DNA of 64,000 bases, from the NCBI GenBank assembly GCA_900078405.1, contig FLTS01000001.1:248001-312000 (forward strand), written 5' to 3'. How positions within the stretch are numbered: the stretch's first letter is position 1; each line of letters begins with the position of its first letter. A program made the position numbers and the translations under genes. The notes below the pieces were generated by a model. That model worked only from the letters and a program-made list of their open reading frames with translations, was not told the origin of the DNA and ran no database searches. Source of the DNA: an uncultured Stenotrophomonas sp. GTDB lineage: Bacteria > Pseudomonadota > Gammaproteobacteria > Xanthomonadales > Xanthomonadaceae. Shown in pieces: positions 47,615-60,778 of this stretch.

Positions 47615-49102
47615 TCAGTTGCGCTGGTACATCGCCTGCACGTCGCGGCGGAACGCGGCCTGGCTGTCGGCGCGGCTGTAGAACATGTGCCCGCCGGGGT
47701 ATTCGCGCACCTGCACCCGCTGCGGGTCCTCGCCCATGCTCGGCATCTGGTCCACGGTCAGGATCGAGCCCATGAACGGACACGACAGGTCGTTCCAGCC
47801 GTGTGCGATCAGCACCTGCAGGCGCGGGTCGATGGCCACGGCCTGGCGCAGCTGGGTGACCGCGCCGGCGCGCAGGTCGCCGTTGCGATCCCACAGCCGG
47901 TTCACCTCGTAGCTCAGTGCGTTGTAGCGGGCGTCGACCTTCCAGCCGACCACGCGGGTGACGAAATCCACCATCGCGGTGGTGGTCGGGGCAATGATGC
48001 TGTCCAGCAGCGGGTCGTTGGCGCGCTGCTCGGGATCGGTGGGGAACGGGTCGAAGGCGGTGACGTTGGAGTCGTAACGGCTGCCCAGCGTGCCCTTGTC
48101 GCGGAACACCTCGCGCAGGTAGGCCTGCGTCTCCAGGCGGCCGCCGGCGCGGCGCACGAATACCGGATCCAGCCCGGTCAGTTCGGTGACCCTGCGGATC
48201 ATCGCCTCGGTCGCCTGCGGGTCGGAGCGGCCCTTCATCAGCGCGGTGGCGTAGTCGCCGCGGGTGTATTCGATCACCTCGCGCATTGCTTCGTCGGTGA
48301 GCCGGCCCTGGCGTTCCAGGTGCGCGGCGGCGATCGAGGGCAGGGTTTGCAGCCACGCCATCGGCGAGACGTCGCTGTTGTCTTCCAGCGTCGGGCTCAG
48401 GTACGGCGAGACCAGCACCAGCCCGTTCATCGCCACACCCAACCGGGTCTGCAGGTAATGGGTGATGCGCGGGCCGCGGTAGCCGCCGTAGCTTTCGCCG
48501 GCCAGGTACTTGCGCGAGGTCAGGCGCTGGTTCTTCAGCAACCAGTCGTAGACCACCCGCGACAGGTATTCGACATCGGCGGTGGGGGTGAAGAACAGCT
48601 TCTTCGCTTCGTCGTCGGGGATGCGCGAGCGGCTGAAGCCGGTACCGATCGGGTCGATGAACACCAGGTCGGTGAAATCCAGCCAGGTGCCGGGGTTGTC
48701 GTGCAGCGTGGCCGGGGCCGAGGCGCTGTCGCCCTCACTGCCGAAGGCGACCACCTTCGGGCCGATCGCGCCGAGGTTCAGATAGACCGAGGACGCGCCG
48801 GGGCCGCCGTTGAGGGCAAAGGTGACCGGCCGGTCCTTGCCGGGCATGGTGTAGGCGGTGAACACCACGTCGCCGATGGTCTTGCCCTGCGTGTCGCGCA
48901 CCGGCAGCGAGCCGACGGTGGCGGTGTAGTCCAGGGTGCGCCCGTCCAGCCGCATGCTCTGGCGGACCGAGGCATCGGCCGGCAGCGGGGCGGGGGCGGG
49001 CGTGGCGGCCTTGCCTTCGCTCTCGGACTTGTCGGCGGCGAAGGCGGTGGGCGCGGCAAGCGCGAGGACGCCGGCGAAGGCGAGGTTGCGTAGCAGGGGC
49101 AT
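47615..49102 (-). CDS. Secreted S10-family serine carboxypeptidase-like protein
   Basis: The 495-residue product has a signal peptide ending AFAAD near residue 22. VTFALNGGPGASSVYLNLGA is the oxyanion region, AGESYGGYRGP carries the nucleophile Ser, and IAHGWNDLSCP with YPGGHMFY supplies the acid and His, together matching serine carboxypeptidases (alpha/beta hydrolase fold). In this family the enzyme removes C-terminal residues from peptides outside the cytoplasm. I prefer ATG 49102 to the GTG at 49111. Substrate is unknown. Confidence 0.88.
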   Translation of the reverse strand: MPLLRNLAFAGVLALAAPTAFAADKSESEGKAATPAPAPLPADASVRQSMRLDGRTLDYTATVGSLPVRDTQGKTIGDVVFTAYTMPGKDRPVTFALNGGPGASSVYLNLGAIGPKVVAFGSEGDSASAPATLHDNPGTWLDFTDLVFIDPIGTGFSRSRIPDDEAKKLFFTPTADVEYLSRVVYDWLLKNQRLTSRKYLAGESYGGYRGPRITHYLQTRLGVAMNGLVLVSPYLSPTLEDNSDVSPMAWLQTLPSIAAAHLERQGRLTDEAMREVIEYTRGDYATALMKGRSDPQATEAMIRRVTELTGLDPVFVRRAGGRLETQAYLREVFRDKGTLGSRYDSNVTAFDPFPTDPEQRANDPLLDSIIAPTTTAMVDFVTRVVGWKVDARYNALSYEVNRLWDRNGDLRAGAVTQLRQAVAIDPRLQVLIAHGWNDLSCPFMGSILTVDQMPSMGEDPQRVQVREYPGGHMFYSRADSQAAFRRDVQAMYQRN

Positions 49103-49252
49103 GGAAGGCACCGGATGAAGGGATGCCCGATGCTAGACCGCGCTCCTGATCGGCCGGATGTGCGTAAAGCCATGTCCCACATGTGCAGGTTCATGGTGCC
49201 TCGCTCGATTGCGGGGAAATCAATTCCGCATGCCGTGGATACTCCGCCTCTC

Positions 49253-49321
49253 GTAGGTGCCGGGCTTGCCCGGCACAGGGTTTGCCGGGAAGGCCCCATG
49301 CGGGGCAAACCCCGCATCTAC
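49253..49321. repeat. GTAG-type palindromic repeat pair
   Basis: GTAG at 49253-49256 and CTAC at 49318-49321 bound two small hairpins. This lies in the 337-bp gap (49103-49439) between the S10 gene start and the parE stop, which otherwise holds nothing I can support apart from the S10 promoter region. Confidence 0.75.
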
Positions 49322-49439
49322 GTAAATCTCGTGCTCGAATGGCCGGGATCAGACTTCCAGCGAAGCCGCGCCAAGAGGTACCCACCGGGGTAGCCATGCC
49401 TGCGCCGTCGCCACGGCTGATAGCGGTGAATAGCCGGGG

Positions 49440-51329
49440 TTAAACCTCCAGGGAGGCGAGATCACCCTTGTTCTCCAGCCACCCCTTTCTATCCGACGCC
49501 CGCTTCTTCGCCAGCAGCATGTCCATCAGCGAGCGGGTCTGCTCGTCGTCGTCCACGGTGAGCTGCACCAGCCGGCGGGTATCCGGATGGATGGTGGATT
49601 CGCGCAACTGCGCCGGGTTCATCTCGCCCAGCCCCTTGAAGCGGGTGACGCTGACCTGGCCGCGGACCTTCTCGCGCTCGATCTTCTCCAGCAGCGAGCG
49701 CTTTTCCTCTTCGTCCAGCGCATAGAACACCTGCTTGCCCACGTCCACACGGAACAGCGGCGGCATCGCCACGAATACGTGGCCGGCATCGACCAGCGCC
49801 GGGAAGTGCTTCAGGAACAGCGCCGAGAGCAGGGTGGCGATGTGCAGGCCGTCGGAGTCGGCGTCGGCCAGGATCACGATCTTGCCGTAGCGCAGGCCGG
49901 AGATGTCCTCCTTGCCCGGGTCGCAGCCGATGGCGATGGCCAGGTTGTGCACTTCCTCCGAGGCCAGCACGCTGCCGGAGGCCACTTCCCAGGTGTTCAG
50001 GATCTTGCCGCGCAACGGCAGGATCGCCTGGAAGTCCTTGTCGCGTGCCTGCTTGGCACTGCCGCCGGCGGAGTCGCCCTCGACCAGGAACAGCTCGGTG
50101 CGCGACAGGTCCTGGCTGATGCAGTCGGCCAGCTTGCCGGGCAGCGCCGGGCCCTGGGTGACCTTCTTGCGCACCACCAGCTTCTCGGTCTTCAACCGCG
50201 CGCTGGCGCGCTCGATGGCGATCTGGGCGATGCGCTCGCCGATCTCCACGTTCTGGTTCAGCAGCAGGCTGAAGGCATCGTGCGCGGCGCCCTCGACGAA
50301 ACCGGCGGCTTGGCGCGAGGACAGGCGCTCCTTGGTCTGGCCGGAGAACTGCGGGTCGGTCATCTTCAGCGACAGCACGAACGACACCCGGTCCCATACG
50401 TCCTCCGGTGCCAGCTTGACCCCGCGCGGCAGCAGGTTGCGGAAGTCGCAGAACTCGCGCAGCGCCTCGGTCAGGCCGGTGCGCAGGCCGTTGACGTGGG
50501 TGCCGTGCTGGGCGGTGGGGATCAGGTTGACGTAGCTTTCCTGCACCAGCTCGCCTTCCGGCAGCCAGGCCACGGCCCAGTCGGCGACTTCGGTTTCCTT
50601 CTTCAGGCTGCCGACGAACAGCTCGGCCGGCAGCATCTCGCGCTCGCCCAGCTCGGCCTTCAGGTAATCGCGCAGGCCGTCCTCGTAATGCCAGCTCTCG
50701 GTCTCGCCGGTGGCCTCGTCGGTCAGCTTCACCGTCAACCCGGGGCACAGCACCGCCTTGGCGCGCAGCAGGTGGCGCAGCGCGCGCAGGTTGAACTTGG
50801 GCGTATCGAAATACTTCGGGTCCGGCCAGAAACGCAGGCGGGTGCCGGTGTTCTTCCTGCCGACATTGCCGACCACTTCCAGCGGGCTGGCGCGGTCGCC
50901 ATCGCGGAACATGATGCGGTGCTCGTTGCCCTCGCGCTTGATGTGGATCTCAACCAGCGTGGACAGCGCGTTGACCACGCTGACGCCGACGCCGTGCAGG
51001 CCGCCGCTGAAGGTGTAGTTGCGGTTGCTGAACTTGCCGCCGGCATGCAGCCGGGTGAGGATCAGCTCGACGCCGGGGATCTTCTCCTCCGGGTGGATGT
51101 CCACCGGCATACCGCGGCCGTCGTCGCTGACCTCGCAGCTGCCGTCCTTGAACAGCACGACCTCGACGGTCTTGGCGTGCCCGGCTAGCGCCTCGTCCAC
51201 CGAGTTGTCGATGACCTCCTGCGCCAGGTGGTTCGGGCGGGTGGTGTCGGTATACATGCCGGGACGGCGTTTGACCGGGTCCAGACCGGAGAGGACTTCG
51301 ATGTCGGCGGCGTTGTAGCGGGCGTTCAT
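49440..51329 (-). CDS. parE: DNA topoisomerase IV subunit B
   Basis: ParE is the ATPase subunit that decatenates daughter chromosomes with ParC. The 629-residue product starts MNARYNAADIEVLSGLDPVK. RRPGMYTDTTRPNHLAQEVI contains the Bergerat-fold ATPase N-box, DDGRGMPVDIHPEEK is the G1 box, and GGLHGVGVSVVNAL the next motif. Toprim motifs LVEGDSAGGSAKQARD and LADADSDGLHIATLL are intact. The H-P-D-T-R and V-D-D-D-E-Q end region identifies ParE rather than GyrB by style and length. ATG 51329 is well placed. It is divergent from the small gene at 51488. Confidence 0.95.
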   Translation of the reverse strand: MNARYNAADIEVLSGLDPVKRRPGMYTDTTRPNHLAQEVIDNSVDEALAGHAKTVEVVLFKDGSCEVSDDGRGMPVDIHPEEKIPGVELILTRLHAGGKFSNRNYTFSGGLHGVGVSVVNALSTLVEIHIKREGNEHRIMFRDGDRASPLEVVGNVGRKNTGTRLRFWPDPKYFDTPKFNLRALRHLLRAKAVLCPGLTVKLTDEATGETESWHYEDGLRDYLKAELGEREMLPAELFVGSLKKETEVADWAVAWLPEGELVQESYVNLIPTAQHGTHVNGLRTGLTEALREFCDFRNLLPRGVKLAPEDVWDRVSFVLSLKMTDPQFSGQTKERLSSRQAAGFVEGAAHDAFSLLLNQNVEIGERIAQIAIERASARLKTEKLVVRKKVTQGPALPGKLADCISQDLSRTELFLVEGDSAGGSAKQARDKDFQAILPLRGKILNTWEVASGSVLASEEVHNLAIAIGCDPGKEDISGLRYGKIVILADADSDGLHIATLLSALFLKHFPALVDAGHVFVAMPPLFRVDVGKQVFYALDEEEKRSLLEKIEREKVRGQVSVTRFKGLGEMNPAQLRESTIHPDTRRLVQLTVDDDEQTRSLMDMLLAKKRASDRKGWLENKGDLASLEV

Positions 51330-51487
51330 GTATCTCGATGAGGCAGTGCGACGGGCAAGTTTGCGGTTTGCCGGCGGAATTTGCACGCCGGGCATTCAGT
51401 GCCGGGAGGGGCGGGCGTGGGTATCCTGCGCCGGTCGAAAGGCATGCTGCCGGCCTCCCGTGCCGGTGCGAACCCTGGAGGATGATG

Positions 51488-51745
51488 ATGAAATCGTCAA
51501 AATTGCTGGCCTGGACCGTGGCCGCCGCCGCCGTCGTGGCGGTTCCGCTGGTGATGGCGCAGAGCGCCGCCAACAAGGGCAAGAACGTCGAAGCCGCGCA
51601 GGACGCGGCCGCCGACAAGGCGCAGGCCGAGGCCGAGCAGAAGGCCCGGCGCCGTGCCGCTGCCGCCGCGCAGCAAAAGGCCCGGGGCGAACAGCCGGCC
51701 CCGCGCGAGGAAGAGGAAGAAGAGGAAGCCCGCAAGCGTCGCTGA
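51488..51745 (+). CDS. Small exported protein with acidic-basic C-terminus
   Basis: Three ATGs stand in a row (51482, 51485, 51488). GGAGG at 51477-51481 is six bases from the third, which decides the start. The 85-residue product has a clear signal peptide (LLAWTVAAAAVVAVPLVMAQ). A low-complexity charged chain rich in Ala, Lys, Glu and Gln follows and ends in a run of Glu and Arg/Lys (PREEEEEEEARKRR). It is probably periplasmic and disordered. No family is recognised. It is followed 23 bp later by a strong terminator, so it is a single-gene unit. Confidence 0.6.
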   Translation: MKSSKLLAWTVAAAAVVAVPLVMAQSAANKGKNVEAAQDAAADKAQAEAEQKARRRAAAAAQQKARGEQPAPREEEEEEEARKRR

Positions 51746-51767
51746 CGTGGCTTCCCCATGCTTGACG

Positions 51768-51799
51768 GACGCCCCGGCCCGCGCCGGGGCGTCTTTTTT
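51768..51799 (+). terminator. Intrinsic terminator
   Basis: An 11-bp GC-rich stem (51768-51778 against 51783-51793) with a 4-nt loop is followed by six T residues. It ends the transcript of the small exported protein upstream of pyrG. Confidence 0.9.
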
Positions 51800-51947
51800 G
51801 TTGCCGTCATCCGTGGCGCAACGCTTCGGGCCAGCGGCGGGCGATGTCAAGAACCGCTTCGGGTGGTCTTTTCATGAAATCGCCGCATCCCGCGCTTGGG
51901 TGTTCGCGCGACAACCTTTAAACTAGGGCTTTCCGGGAGGCAAGTGA

Positions 51948-53615
<1,668 letters not shown>

Positions 53616-53634
53616 CTCCTCACTGCAGGAGCGA

Positions 53635-53693
53635 CGCCAGTCGCTATCTGCAATGGCACTGGTATTGGCGGTCGCGACTGACGTCGCTCCTAC
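53635..53693. repeat. Palindromic repeat between pyrG and kdsA
   Basis: The arm gcaggagcgacgccagtcgc (53635 on) is inverted and repeated in a variant form ending CTAC at 53690-53693. The left end has GCAG instead of GTAG. It lies 14 bp before the kdsA start. Confidence 0.7.
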
Positions 53694-53707
53694 AAAGGTA
53701 ACGAGAA

Positions 53708-54541
53708 ATGAAGCTCTGTGGATTCGAAGTCGGCCTGAACCGGCCGCTGTTCCTGATCGCTGGCCCGTGCGTGATCGAGTCGATGCAACTGCAGCTCGAC
53801 GTCGCCGGCCGGCTCAAGGAAATCACCGGAAAGCTGGGGATGAACTTCATCTTCAAGTCCAGCTTCGACAAGGCCAACCGCACCTCCGGCACCAGCTTCC
53901 GCGGCCCCGGCATGGAGGAAGGGCTGAAGGTGCTGGCCGAGGTGAAGAAGCAGATCGGCGTGCCGGTGTTGACCGACGTGCATGAATACACGCCGATGGA
54001 CGAGGTGGCCTCGGTGGTGGACGTGTTGCAGACCCCGGCCTTCCTCGTGCGCCAGACCGATTTCATCAGGAAGGTGTGCTCGGCCGGCAAGCCGGTCAAC
54101 ATCAAGAAGGGCCAGTTCCTGTCGCCGTGGGACATGAAGCCGGTGGTCGAGAAGGCCAAGTCCACCGGCAACAACGACATCATGGTCTGCGAGCGCGGCG
54201 CCAGCTTCGGCTACAACAATCTGGTCAGCGACATGCGCTCGCTGGCGGTGATGCGCGAGACCGGCTGCCCGGTGGTGTTCGACGCCACCCACTCGGTGCA
54301 GTTGCCGGGCGGGCAGGGCGGCAGCTCCGGCGGCCAGCGCGAGTTCGTGCCGGTGCTGGCACGCGCGGCGGTGGCGGTGGGCGTGGCGGGCCTGTTCGCC
54401 GAGACCCATCCGGACCCGTCCAAGGCCCTGTCCGACGGCCCCAACGCGTGGCCGCTGGGCAAGATGGAGGCGCTGCTGGAAACCCTGCTGGAACTGGATG
54501 CGGTGACCAGGAAGCACGGTTTCCTGGAGTCCGGCGTCTGA
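53708..54541 (+). CDS. kdsA: 3-deoxy-8-phosphooctulonate synthase
   Basis: KdsA joins arabinose 5-phosphate and phosphoenolpyruvate to make Kdo 8-phosphate for lipopolysaccharide. The 277-residue product has [48 protein letters not shown]-type [15 protein letters not shown], and the C-terminal [19 protein letters not shown] and [17 protein letters not shown]. The missing metal-binding Cys of class II enzymes (Asn in class I) was not checked in structure. ATG 53708 is standard. About 144 bp separate it from eno. Confidence 0.96.
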   Translation: MKLCGFEVGLNRPLFLIAGPCVIESMQLQLDVAGRLKEITGKLGMNFIFKSSFDKANRTSGTSFRGPGMEEGLKVLAEVKKQIGVPVLTDVHEYTPMDEVASVVDVLQTPAFLVRQTDFIRKVCSAGKPVNIKKGQFLSPWDMKPVVEKAKSTGNNDIMVCERGASFGYNNLVSDMRSLAVMRETGCPVVFDATHSVQLPGGQGGSSGGQREFVPVLARAAVAVGVAGLFAETHPDPSKALSDGPNAWPLGKMEALLETLLELDAVTRKHGFLESGV

Positions 54542-56013
<1,472 letters not shown>

Positions 56014-56019
56014 CGGCCC

Positions 56020-56370
56020 ATGCGCAACTGGCGCTGGCTGTTGCTGGTGCTGGCGGTACTGCTGGCCGGCCTGCAGTACCGCTTCTGGTTCGGCCCGGGC
56101 AATTCGGGCGAGGTGATGATGCTCGAAGCGCAGGTCGCCAACCAGAAGCGTGACAATGAAGGCCTGCAGCAGCGCAACGACGCGCTCGCCGCCGAGGTCA
56201 AGGACCTGAAGGAAGGCGAGGCCGCGATCGAGGAACGCGCGCGCAGCGAGCTGGGCATGATCAAGCCCGGCGAAAAGTTCTACCGCGTGGTCGAGGACGC
56301 GCCGGTCGCATCGCCGGCGCCGGCCGGCAACGGTGCGCACGGTACCGCGACGACGGAGCCGCTGCCGTGA
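56020..56370 (+). CDS. ftsB: Cell division protein FtsB
   Basis: FtsB is a bitopic membrane protein of the FtsQLB complex. The 116-residue product has a short cytoplasmic start, one membrane helix ([20 protein letters not shown]), a coiled coil ([40 protein letters not shown]) and a periplasmic tail with the conserved [21 protein letters not shown] 56020 is seven bases after eno. Its stop overlaps the ispD start by four bases. Confidence 0.95.
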   Translation: MRNWRWLLLVLAVLLAGLQYRFWFGPGNSGEVMMLEAQVANQKRDNEGLQQRNDALAAEVKDLKEGEAAIEERARSELGMIKPGEKFYRVVEDAPVASPAPAGNGAHGTATTEPLP

Positions 56371-57065
56371 GCACGCAGGTATGGGCGGTGGTGCCGGCTG
56401 CCGGGCGCGGTACCCGCTTCGGCGGGCCGCTGCCCAAGCAGTACCTGTTGGCGGCTGGCGAACCGCTGCTGGCGCACACGCTGGACGCCCTGCTGGCGCA
56501 TGCGGGCGTGGCCGGGGTGATGGTCGCCATCGCCGAAAACGACGCCGACTGGCCGGGCTGGACCGAGCTTGCCGGCAAGCCGGTACTGACCTGCAGCGGC
56601 GGCGCCACCCGCGCCGACTCGGTGCTGGCCGGGCTGCAGGCATTGCCGGACAGCGTGCGCGCCGACGATTTCGTGCTGGTGCACGATGCGGCGCGCCCGA
56701 ACCTGCCGGCGGCCGACCTGGGACGCCTGCTGGAAGTGGGGCGCACCGATCCGGTAGGCGCGATCCTCGCCGCACCGGTGCGCGACACCCTCAAGCGCGC
56801 CGGCGACGATGGTGGCATCGACCGCACCGAGCCGCGCGAGCGCCTGTGGCGTGCATTGACCCCGCAGCTATTCCGCCGCCACCAGTTGACCCGGGCGCTG
56901 CTCGATGCGACCAACGCCGGCGTCGCGGTCACCGACGAGGCGATGGCGATGGAGCGGCAGGGTGCGCGCCCGCTGCTGGTCGAAGGCGACGAGTGCAATT
57001 TCAAGGTCACCACGCCGGCCGACCTGGCCCGCTTCGAATTCGAGCTGTCGCGCCGCGGCGGCTGA
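56367..57065 (+). CDS. ispD: 2-C-methyl-D-erythritol 4-phosphate cytidylyltransferase
   Basis: IspD makes CDP-methylerythritol, step three of the MEP isoprenoid pathway. The 232-residue product begins at GTG 56367 (overlapping the ftsB stop) and shows [20 protein letters not shown], the CTP-binding loop, then [26 protein letters not shown], and the C-terminal [12 protein letters not shown] and [17 protein letters not shown]. All are typical. The GTG start gives the standard length. Confidence 0.96.
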   Translation: MSTQVWAVVPAAGRGTRFGGPLPKQYLLAAGEPLLAHTLDALLAHAGVAGVMVAIAENDADWPGWTELAGKPVLTCSGGATRADSVLAGLQALPDSVRADDFVLVHDAARPNLPAADLGRLLEVGRTDPVGAILAAPVRDTLKRAGDDGGIDRTEPRERLWRALTPQLFRRHQLTRALLDATNAGVAVTDEAMAMERQGARPLLVEGDECNFKVTTPADLARFEFELSRRGG

Positions 57066-57116
57066 TTCCCTGCCCGGTGCGAGAATGCCGGGCCCGACAC
57101 GACGTACCCGATTGCC

Positions 57117-57620
57117 ATGAATGCATCCGTTCCTTTTCCTCCCGTCCGCATCGGTTCGGGCTACGACGTCCACGTCTTCGGCGAAGGCGACCACGTCATG
57201 CTCGGTGGCGTGCGCGTGCCGCACCGTTGCGGCGTGCTGGCGCACAGCGACGGCGACGTGATCCTGCACGCGCTGTGCGACGCGATGCTTGGTGCACTGG
57301 CGCTGGGCGACATCGGCCAGCACTTCCCGCCCAGTGAGGCGCGCTGGAAGGGGGCGGACAGCAGCGATTTCGTCCGCCATTGCAACGACCTGCTGCGCGA
57401 GCGTGGCTGGCAGGTGGGCAATGCCGACGTCACCGTGATCTGCGAGCGGCCCAAGGTCGGCCCGCATGCACTGGCCATGCGCGAGAAGGTGGCGCAGTTG
57501 CTGGGCGTGGAGCTGGATCGGGTCAGCGTCAAGGCCACTACCAGCGAAAAGCTGGGCTTCACCGGTCGCGAGGAAGGCATCGCCGCGCAGGCGGTGGTGC
57601 TGCTGGTGGCGGCAGCATGA
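57117..57620 (+). CDS. ispF: 2-C-methyl-D-erythritol 2,4-cyclodiphosphate synthase
   Basis: IspF forms the cyclic diphosphate in the MEP pathway. The 167-residue product shows [20 protein letters not shown] (zinc Asp-x-His), [42 protein letters not shown] as DIGQHFPP then WKGADSSDF, and the end [20 protein letters not shown]. The start ATG 57117 is 51 bp after ispD. The stop overlaps truD by four bases (ATGA). Confidence 0.96.
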   Translation: MNASVPFPPVRIGSGYDVHVFGEGDHVMLGGVRVPHRCGVLAHSDGDVILHALCDAMLGALALGDIGQHFPPSEARWKGADSSDFVRHCNDLLRERGWQVGNADVTVICERPKVGPHALAMREKVAQLLGVELDRVSVKATTSEKLGFTGREEGIAAQAVVLLVAAA

Positions 57621-58648
57621 CCGCTCTGCCATTGGCGTTCGGCGCGCCCCTGCTCGATGCCGTCATCCGCAGCGTGCCGGAGGACTTCCAGGTGGACGAA
57701 CTGCCGGCCTTCGAGGCCAGCGGCGAGGGCGAGCACCTGCTGCTGGAGATCCGCAAGCGCGGCGCGAATACCGTGGCCGTTGCCAAGCGGCTGGCGCAAT
57801 GGGCCGGCGTGGCGGAAATGGGGGTCAGCTACGCCGGGCAGAAGGACCGCCATGCGGTGACCACGCAGCGCTTCAGCGTGCACCTGCCCAAGCGTGTCGC
57901 GCCCGACCTGGCGCTGTTGGAGTCGGATGAAATCCATGTACTCGCCTCGACCTGGCACAACCGCAAGCTGCAACGCGGCGCGCTGGCCGGCAACCGTTTC
58001 AGGCTGGTGTTGCGGCAGGTGCAGGGCGAGCGCGAAGCCATCGATGAACGCCTGCGGACGATTGCCGCGCGCGGCCTGCCCAACTGGTTCGGCGAACAGC
58101 GTTTCGGCCGCGATGGCGGCAATGTGCCGGCCGCGTTGCAGATGTTCGCCGGTCGTCGCGTGCGCAGGGACCAGCGTTCGATGCTGCTGTCCGCCGCGCG
58201 TTCGGCGTTGTTCAACCGGGTGCTGGCCGCGCGGGTGGAGCAGGGCAACTGGGATGCCGCGCTGGAGGGAGAGGTGTGGATGCTGGACGGCAGCCGCTCG
58301 GTGTTCGGCCCCGAACCGATGAGCGACGTGCTGGCCGAGCGGCTGGCGCGTTTCGACATCCATCCCAGCGGGCCGTTGTGGGGTGCGGGCGACCTGCGCA
58401 GCACCGGCAAGGCATTGGAGCTGGAGCAGGCGGCACTGGCCGACGAGCAGGCACTGGCGTTGCGTACAGGGCTGGAACAGGCCGGGCTGAAACAGGAGCG
58501 CCGCGCCCTGCGGCTGCGGCCGGTATTGATGCAGCACGCCTGGTTGCAGGACGACGTGCTGGAGCTGTCCTTCGCGTTGCCGCCCGGTTGTTACGCCACC
58601 GCGGTGCTGCACGAACTGGGGCCGGTGCGGGACGCCTCGCACCCGTAA
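57617..58648 (+). CDS. truD: tRNA pseudouridine(13) synthase TruD
   Basis: TruD converts U13 of tRNA-Glu to pseudouridine. The 343-residue product shows [56 protein letters not shown] with the catalytic Asp in AGxKDRxA, the [15 protein letters not shown] motif and a C-terminal [14 protein letters not shown]. It ends the eno-ftsB-ispD-ispF unit. In many gammaproteobacteria truD is followed by surE, pcm and nlpD-rpoS; that continuation is absent here. Confidence 0.95.
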   Translation: MTALPLAFGAPLLDAVIRSVPEDFQVDELPAFEASGEGEHLLLEIRKRGANTVAVAKRLAQWAGVAEMGVSYAGQKDRHAVTTQRFSVHLPKRVAPDLALLESDEIHVLASTWHNRKLQRGALAGNRFRLVLRQVQGEREAIDERLRTIAARGLPNWFGEQRFGRDGGNVPAALQMFAGRRVRRDQRSMLLSAARSALFNRVLAARVEQGNWDAALEGEVWMLDGSRSVFGPEPMSDVLAERLARFDIHPSGPLWGAGDLRSTGKALELEQAALADEQALALRTGLEQAGLKQERRALRLRPVLMQHAWLQDDVLELSFALPPGCYATAVLHELGPVRDASHP

Positions 58649-58664
58649 CGCGCGCCGAATCCTT

Positions 58665-58703
58665 TGCAGGAGTCAACTGTCTTTCAGGCAGTCGACTCCT
58701 GCA
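58665..58703. repeat. Palindrome after truD (terminator-like or REP-like)
   Basis: The arms tgcaggagtcaactg (58665-58679) and cagtcgactcctgca (58689-58703) pair over 15 bp with one mismatch and a 9-nt loop. No T-run follows. It resembles the GTAG family with GCAG ends. Confidence 0.65.
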
Positions 58704-58800
58704 GGGGATTGCCTCATACCGGACCACTTGCGGTCTGATTTGTGAAATCAGGACAAAGGTGATTGAATCTGCGGATTCGTTCCAGTTCTGGGATCAATCC

Positions 58801-59793
58801 ATGCAGGACCTCAACGACCTCTACTACTTCGCGATGGTGGTGGATCACGGTGGTTTCGCCGCCGCCGAGCGGGCACTGGGCATCCCCAAGTCGCGCCTGA
58901 GCCGGCGCATCAGTCAACTGGAAACCGAGCTGGGCGTGCGCCTGCTGCAACGCTCGACCCGCCGTTTCGCCGTCACCGATGTGGGCATGAGCGTGCACCG
59001 CCACGCCCAGACCATGCTGGCCGAGGCGCAGGCCGCGCGCGAGGTGGTGGATCGTCTCAGTGCCGAGCCGCGCGGGCTGGTGCGGGCCAGCGTGCCGGTA
59101 TCACTGGCGCAGATGCAGTTGCCCAGGTTGCTGCCGAAGTTCCTGGAGCAATATCCGAAGGTGCGGCTGCAGTTGAACATCAGCAACCGCCGCGTGGACA
59201 TCATCAACGAGGGCTATGACGTGGCGCTGCGGGTACGTTCGCGGCTGGACGACGACGGCAGCCTGGTGATGCGCAGCTTCGGCCAGGTACAGGAACTGCT
59301 GGTCGCCAGCCCGAAATACCTCGATCGCGCCGGTCGCCCGAAGACGCCGGAGGATCTGGCCAACCACGTCACCCTGAGCATCAGCGAGGACGAGGCGCGG
59401 CAGCGCTGGGAATTGCATGGCCCCGAGGGCGTGGTCAGCCGCGTGGACCTGCAGCCGCGCGTGGCCGGTTTCGACTTCCCGCTGCTGCAGAGCATGGTCA
59501 AGGACGGGTTCGGCATCACCATGCTGCCGGAAACCGTGTGCGCCGAAGCGGTGCGCCACGGCGAACTGGAGGTGGTGCTGCCGGACTGGTCGCTGCCGCA
59601 GGGCATCTGCCACGCCGTGTTCGCCTCGCGCCGCGGCCTGCTGCCGGCGGTGCGGGTGTTCATCGACTTCCTCGCCGAACACCTGCCGCCGCAACTGGAA
59701 GCCTCGCGGCTGGACTGCGGCGGCGCCTGCGAACGCGCCAAGGAGAAGATCCGCGCCTCGACGATGGGCGCGCTGGCGATCGAGGCCGGTTGA
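58801..59793 (+). CDS. LysR-family transcriptional regulator
   Basis: The 330-residue product has an N-terminal winged helix (LNDLYYFAMVVDHGGFAAAE, then ALGIPKSRLSRRISQLETEL) and a C-terminal effector domain. Its closest style is the DsbM/YafC-type LysR proteins with the LSRRISQLE recognition helix and the SVPVSLAQMQLPRLL linker. The extra 25 residues at the C-terminus are Cys- and Lys-containing (DCGGACERAKEKIRAST). The target genes are unknown, and no divergent enzyme gene adjoins it. ATG 58801 follows a stop-rich gap. Confidence 0.88.
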   Translation: MQDLNDLYYFAMVVDHGGFAAAERALGIPKSRLSRRISQLETELGVRLLQRSTRRFAVTDVGMSVHRHAQTMLAEAQAAREVVDRLSAEPRGLVRASVPVSLAQMQLPRLLPKFLEQYPKVRLQLNISNRRVDIINEGYDVALRVRSRLDDDGSLVMRSFGQVQELLVASPKYLDRAGRPKTPEDLANHVTLSISEDEARQRWELHGPEGVVSRVDLQPRVAGFDFPLLQSMVKDGFGITMLPETVCAEAVRHGELEVVLPDWSLPQGICHAVFASRRGLLPAVRVFIDFLAEHLPPQLEASRLDCGGACERAKEKIRASTMGALAIEAG

Positions 59794-59871
59794 GGCAACC
59801 GCTTGAACAAATCCGCGGGCGGCATGCGAGAATGCGCGCCCGTGGCCGATGCGAGCGCATCGGCGCACCAC

Positions 59872-60505
<634 letters not shown>

Positions 60506-60778
60506 TGCCCTGCTGCCTGCGTGGGTGCTGAGCGCCAACGTATCTGCCGGATCGTTGCCTCATCCCTCAGGGGGTGCGCCATATCCGTGTGGCACGGCAA
60601 TGGCGTATGGATATCCGCCATGCATGCGGCTGCCTGAATTCCGGTGTACAGTCCAGCCGGCGTTTCGAACCACCATGCCGGAGAGCATGATCTGCGGTGA
60701 ATTCGAACCCACTCTCGTATCGAAGCCGGCACCAGCACCGTGCCGTCGCATCGGGAGGGACATCATGGAGGACAAGGT
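60506..60778. other. Gene-free region upstream of virD4
   Basis: About 270 bp of lower GC than the neighbours. I see no gene. TTCGAA-containing half-repeats occur near 60663-60668 and 60708-60714, but no convincing promoter or regulator site. Confidence 0.4.

Noticed and set aside
47615-49102. S10 protein as an esterase or beta-lactamase
   Set aside because: The order GESYGG, HGWND, YPGGHMF and the N-terminal NGGPGASS motif is that of serine carboxypeptidases.
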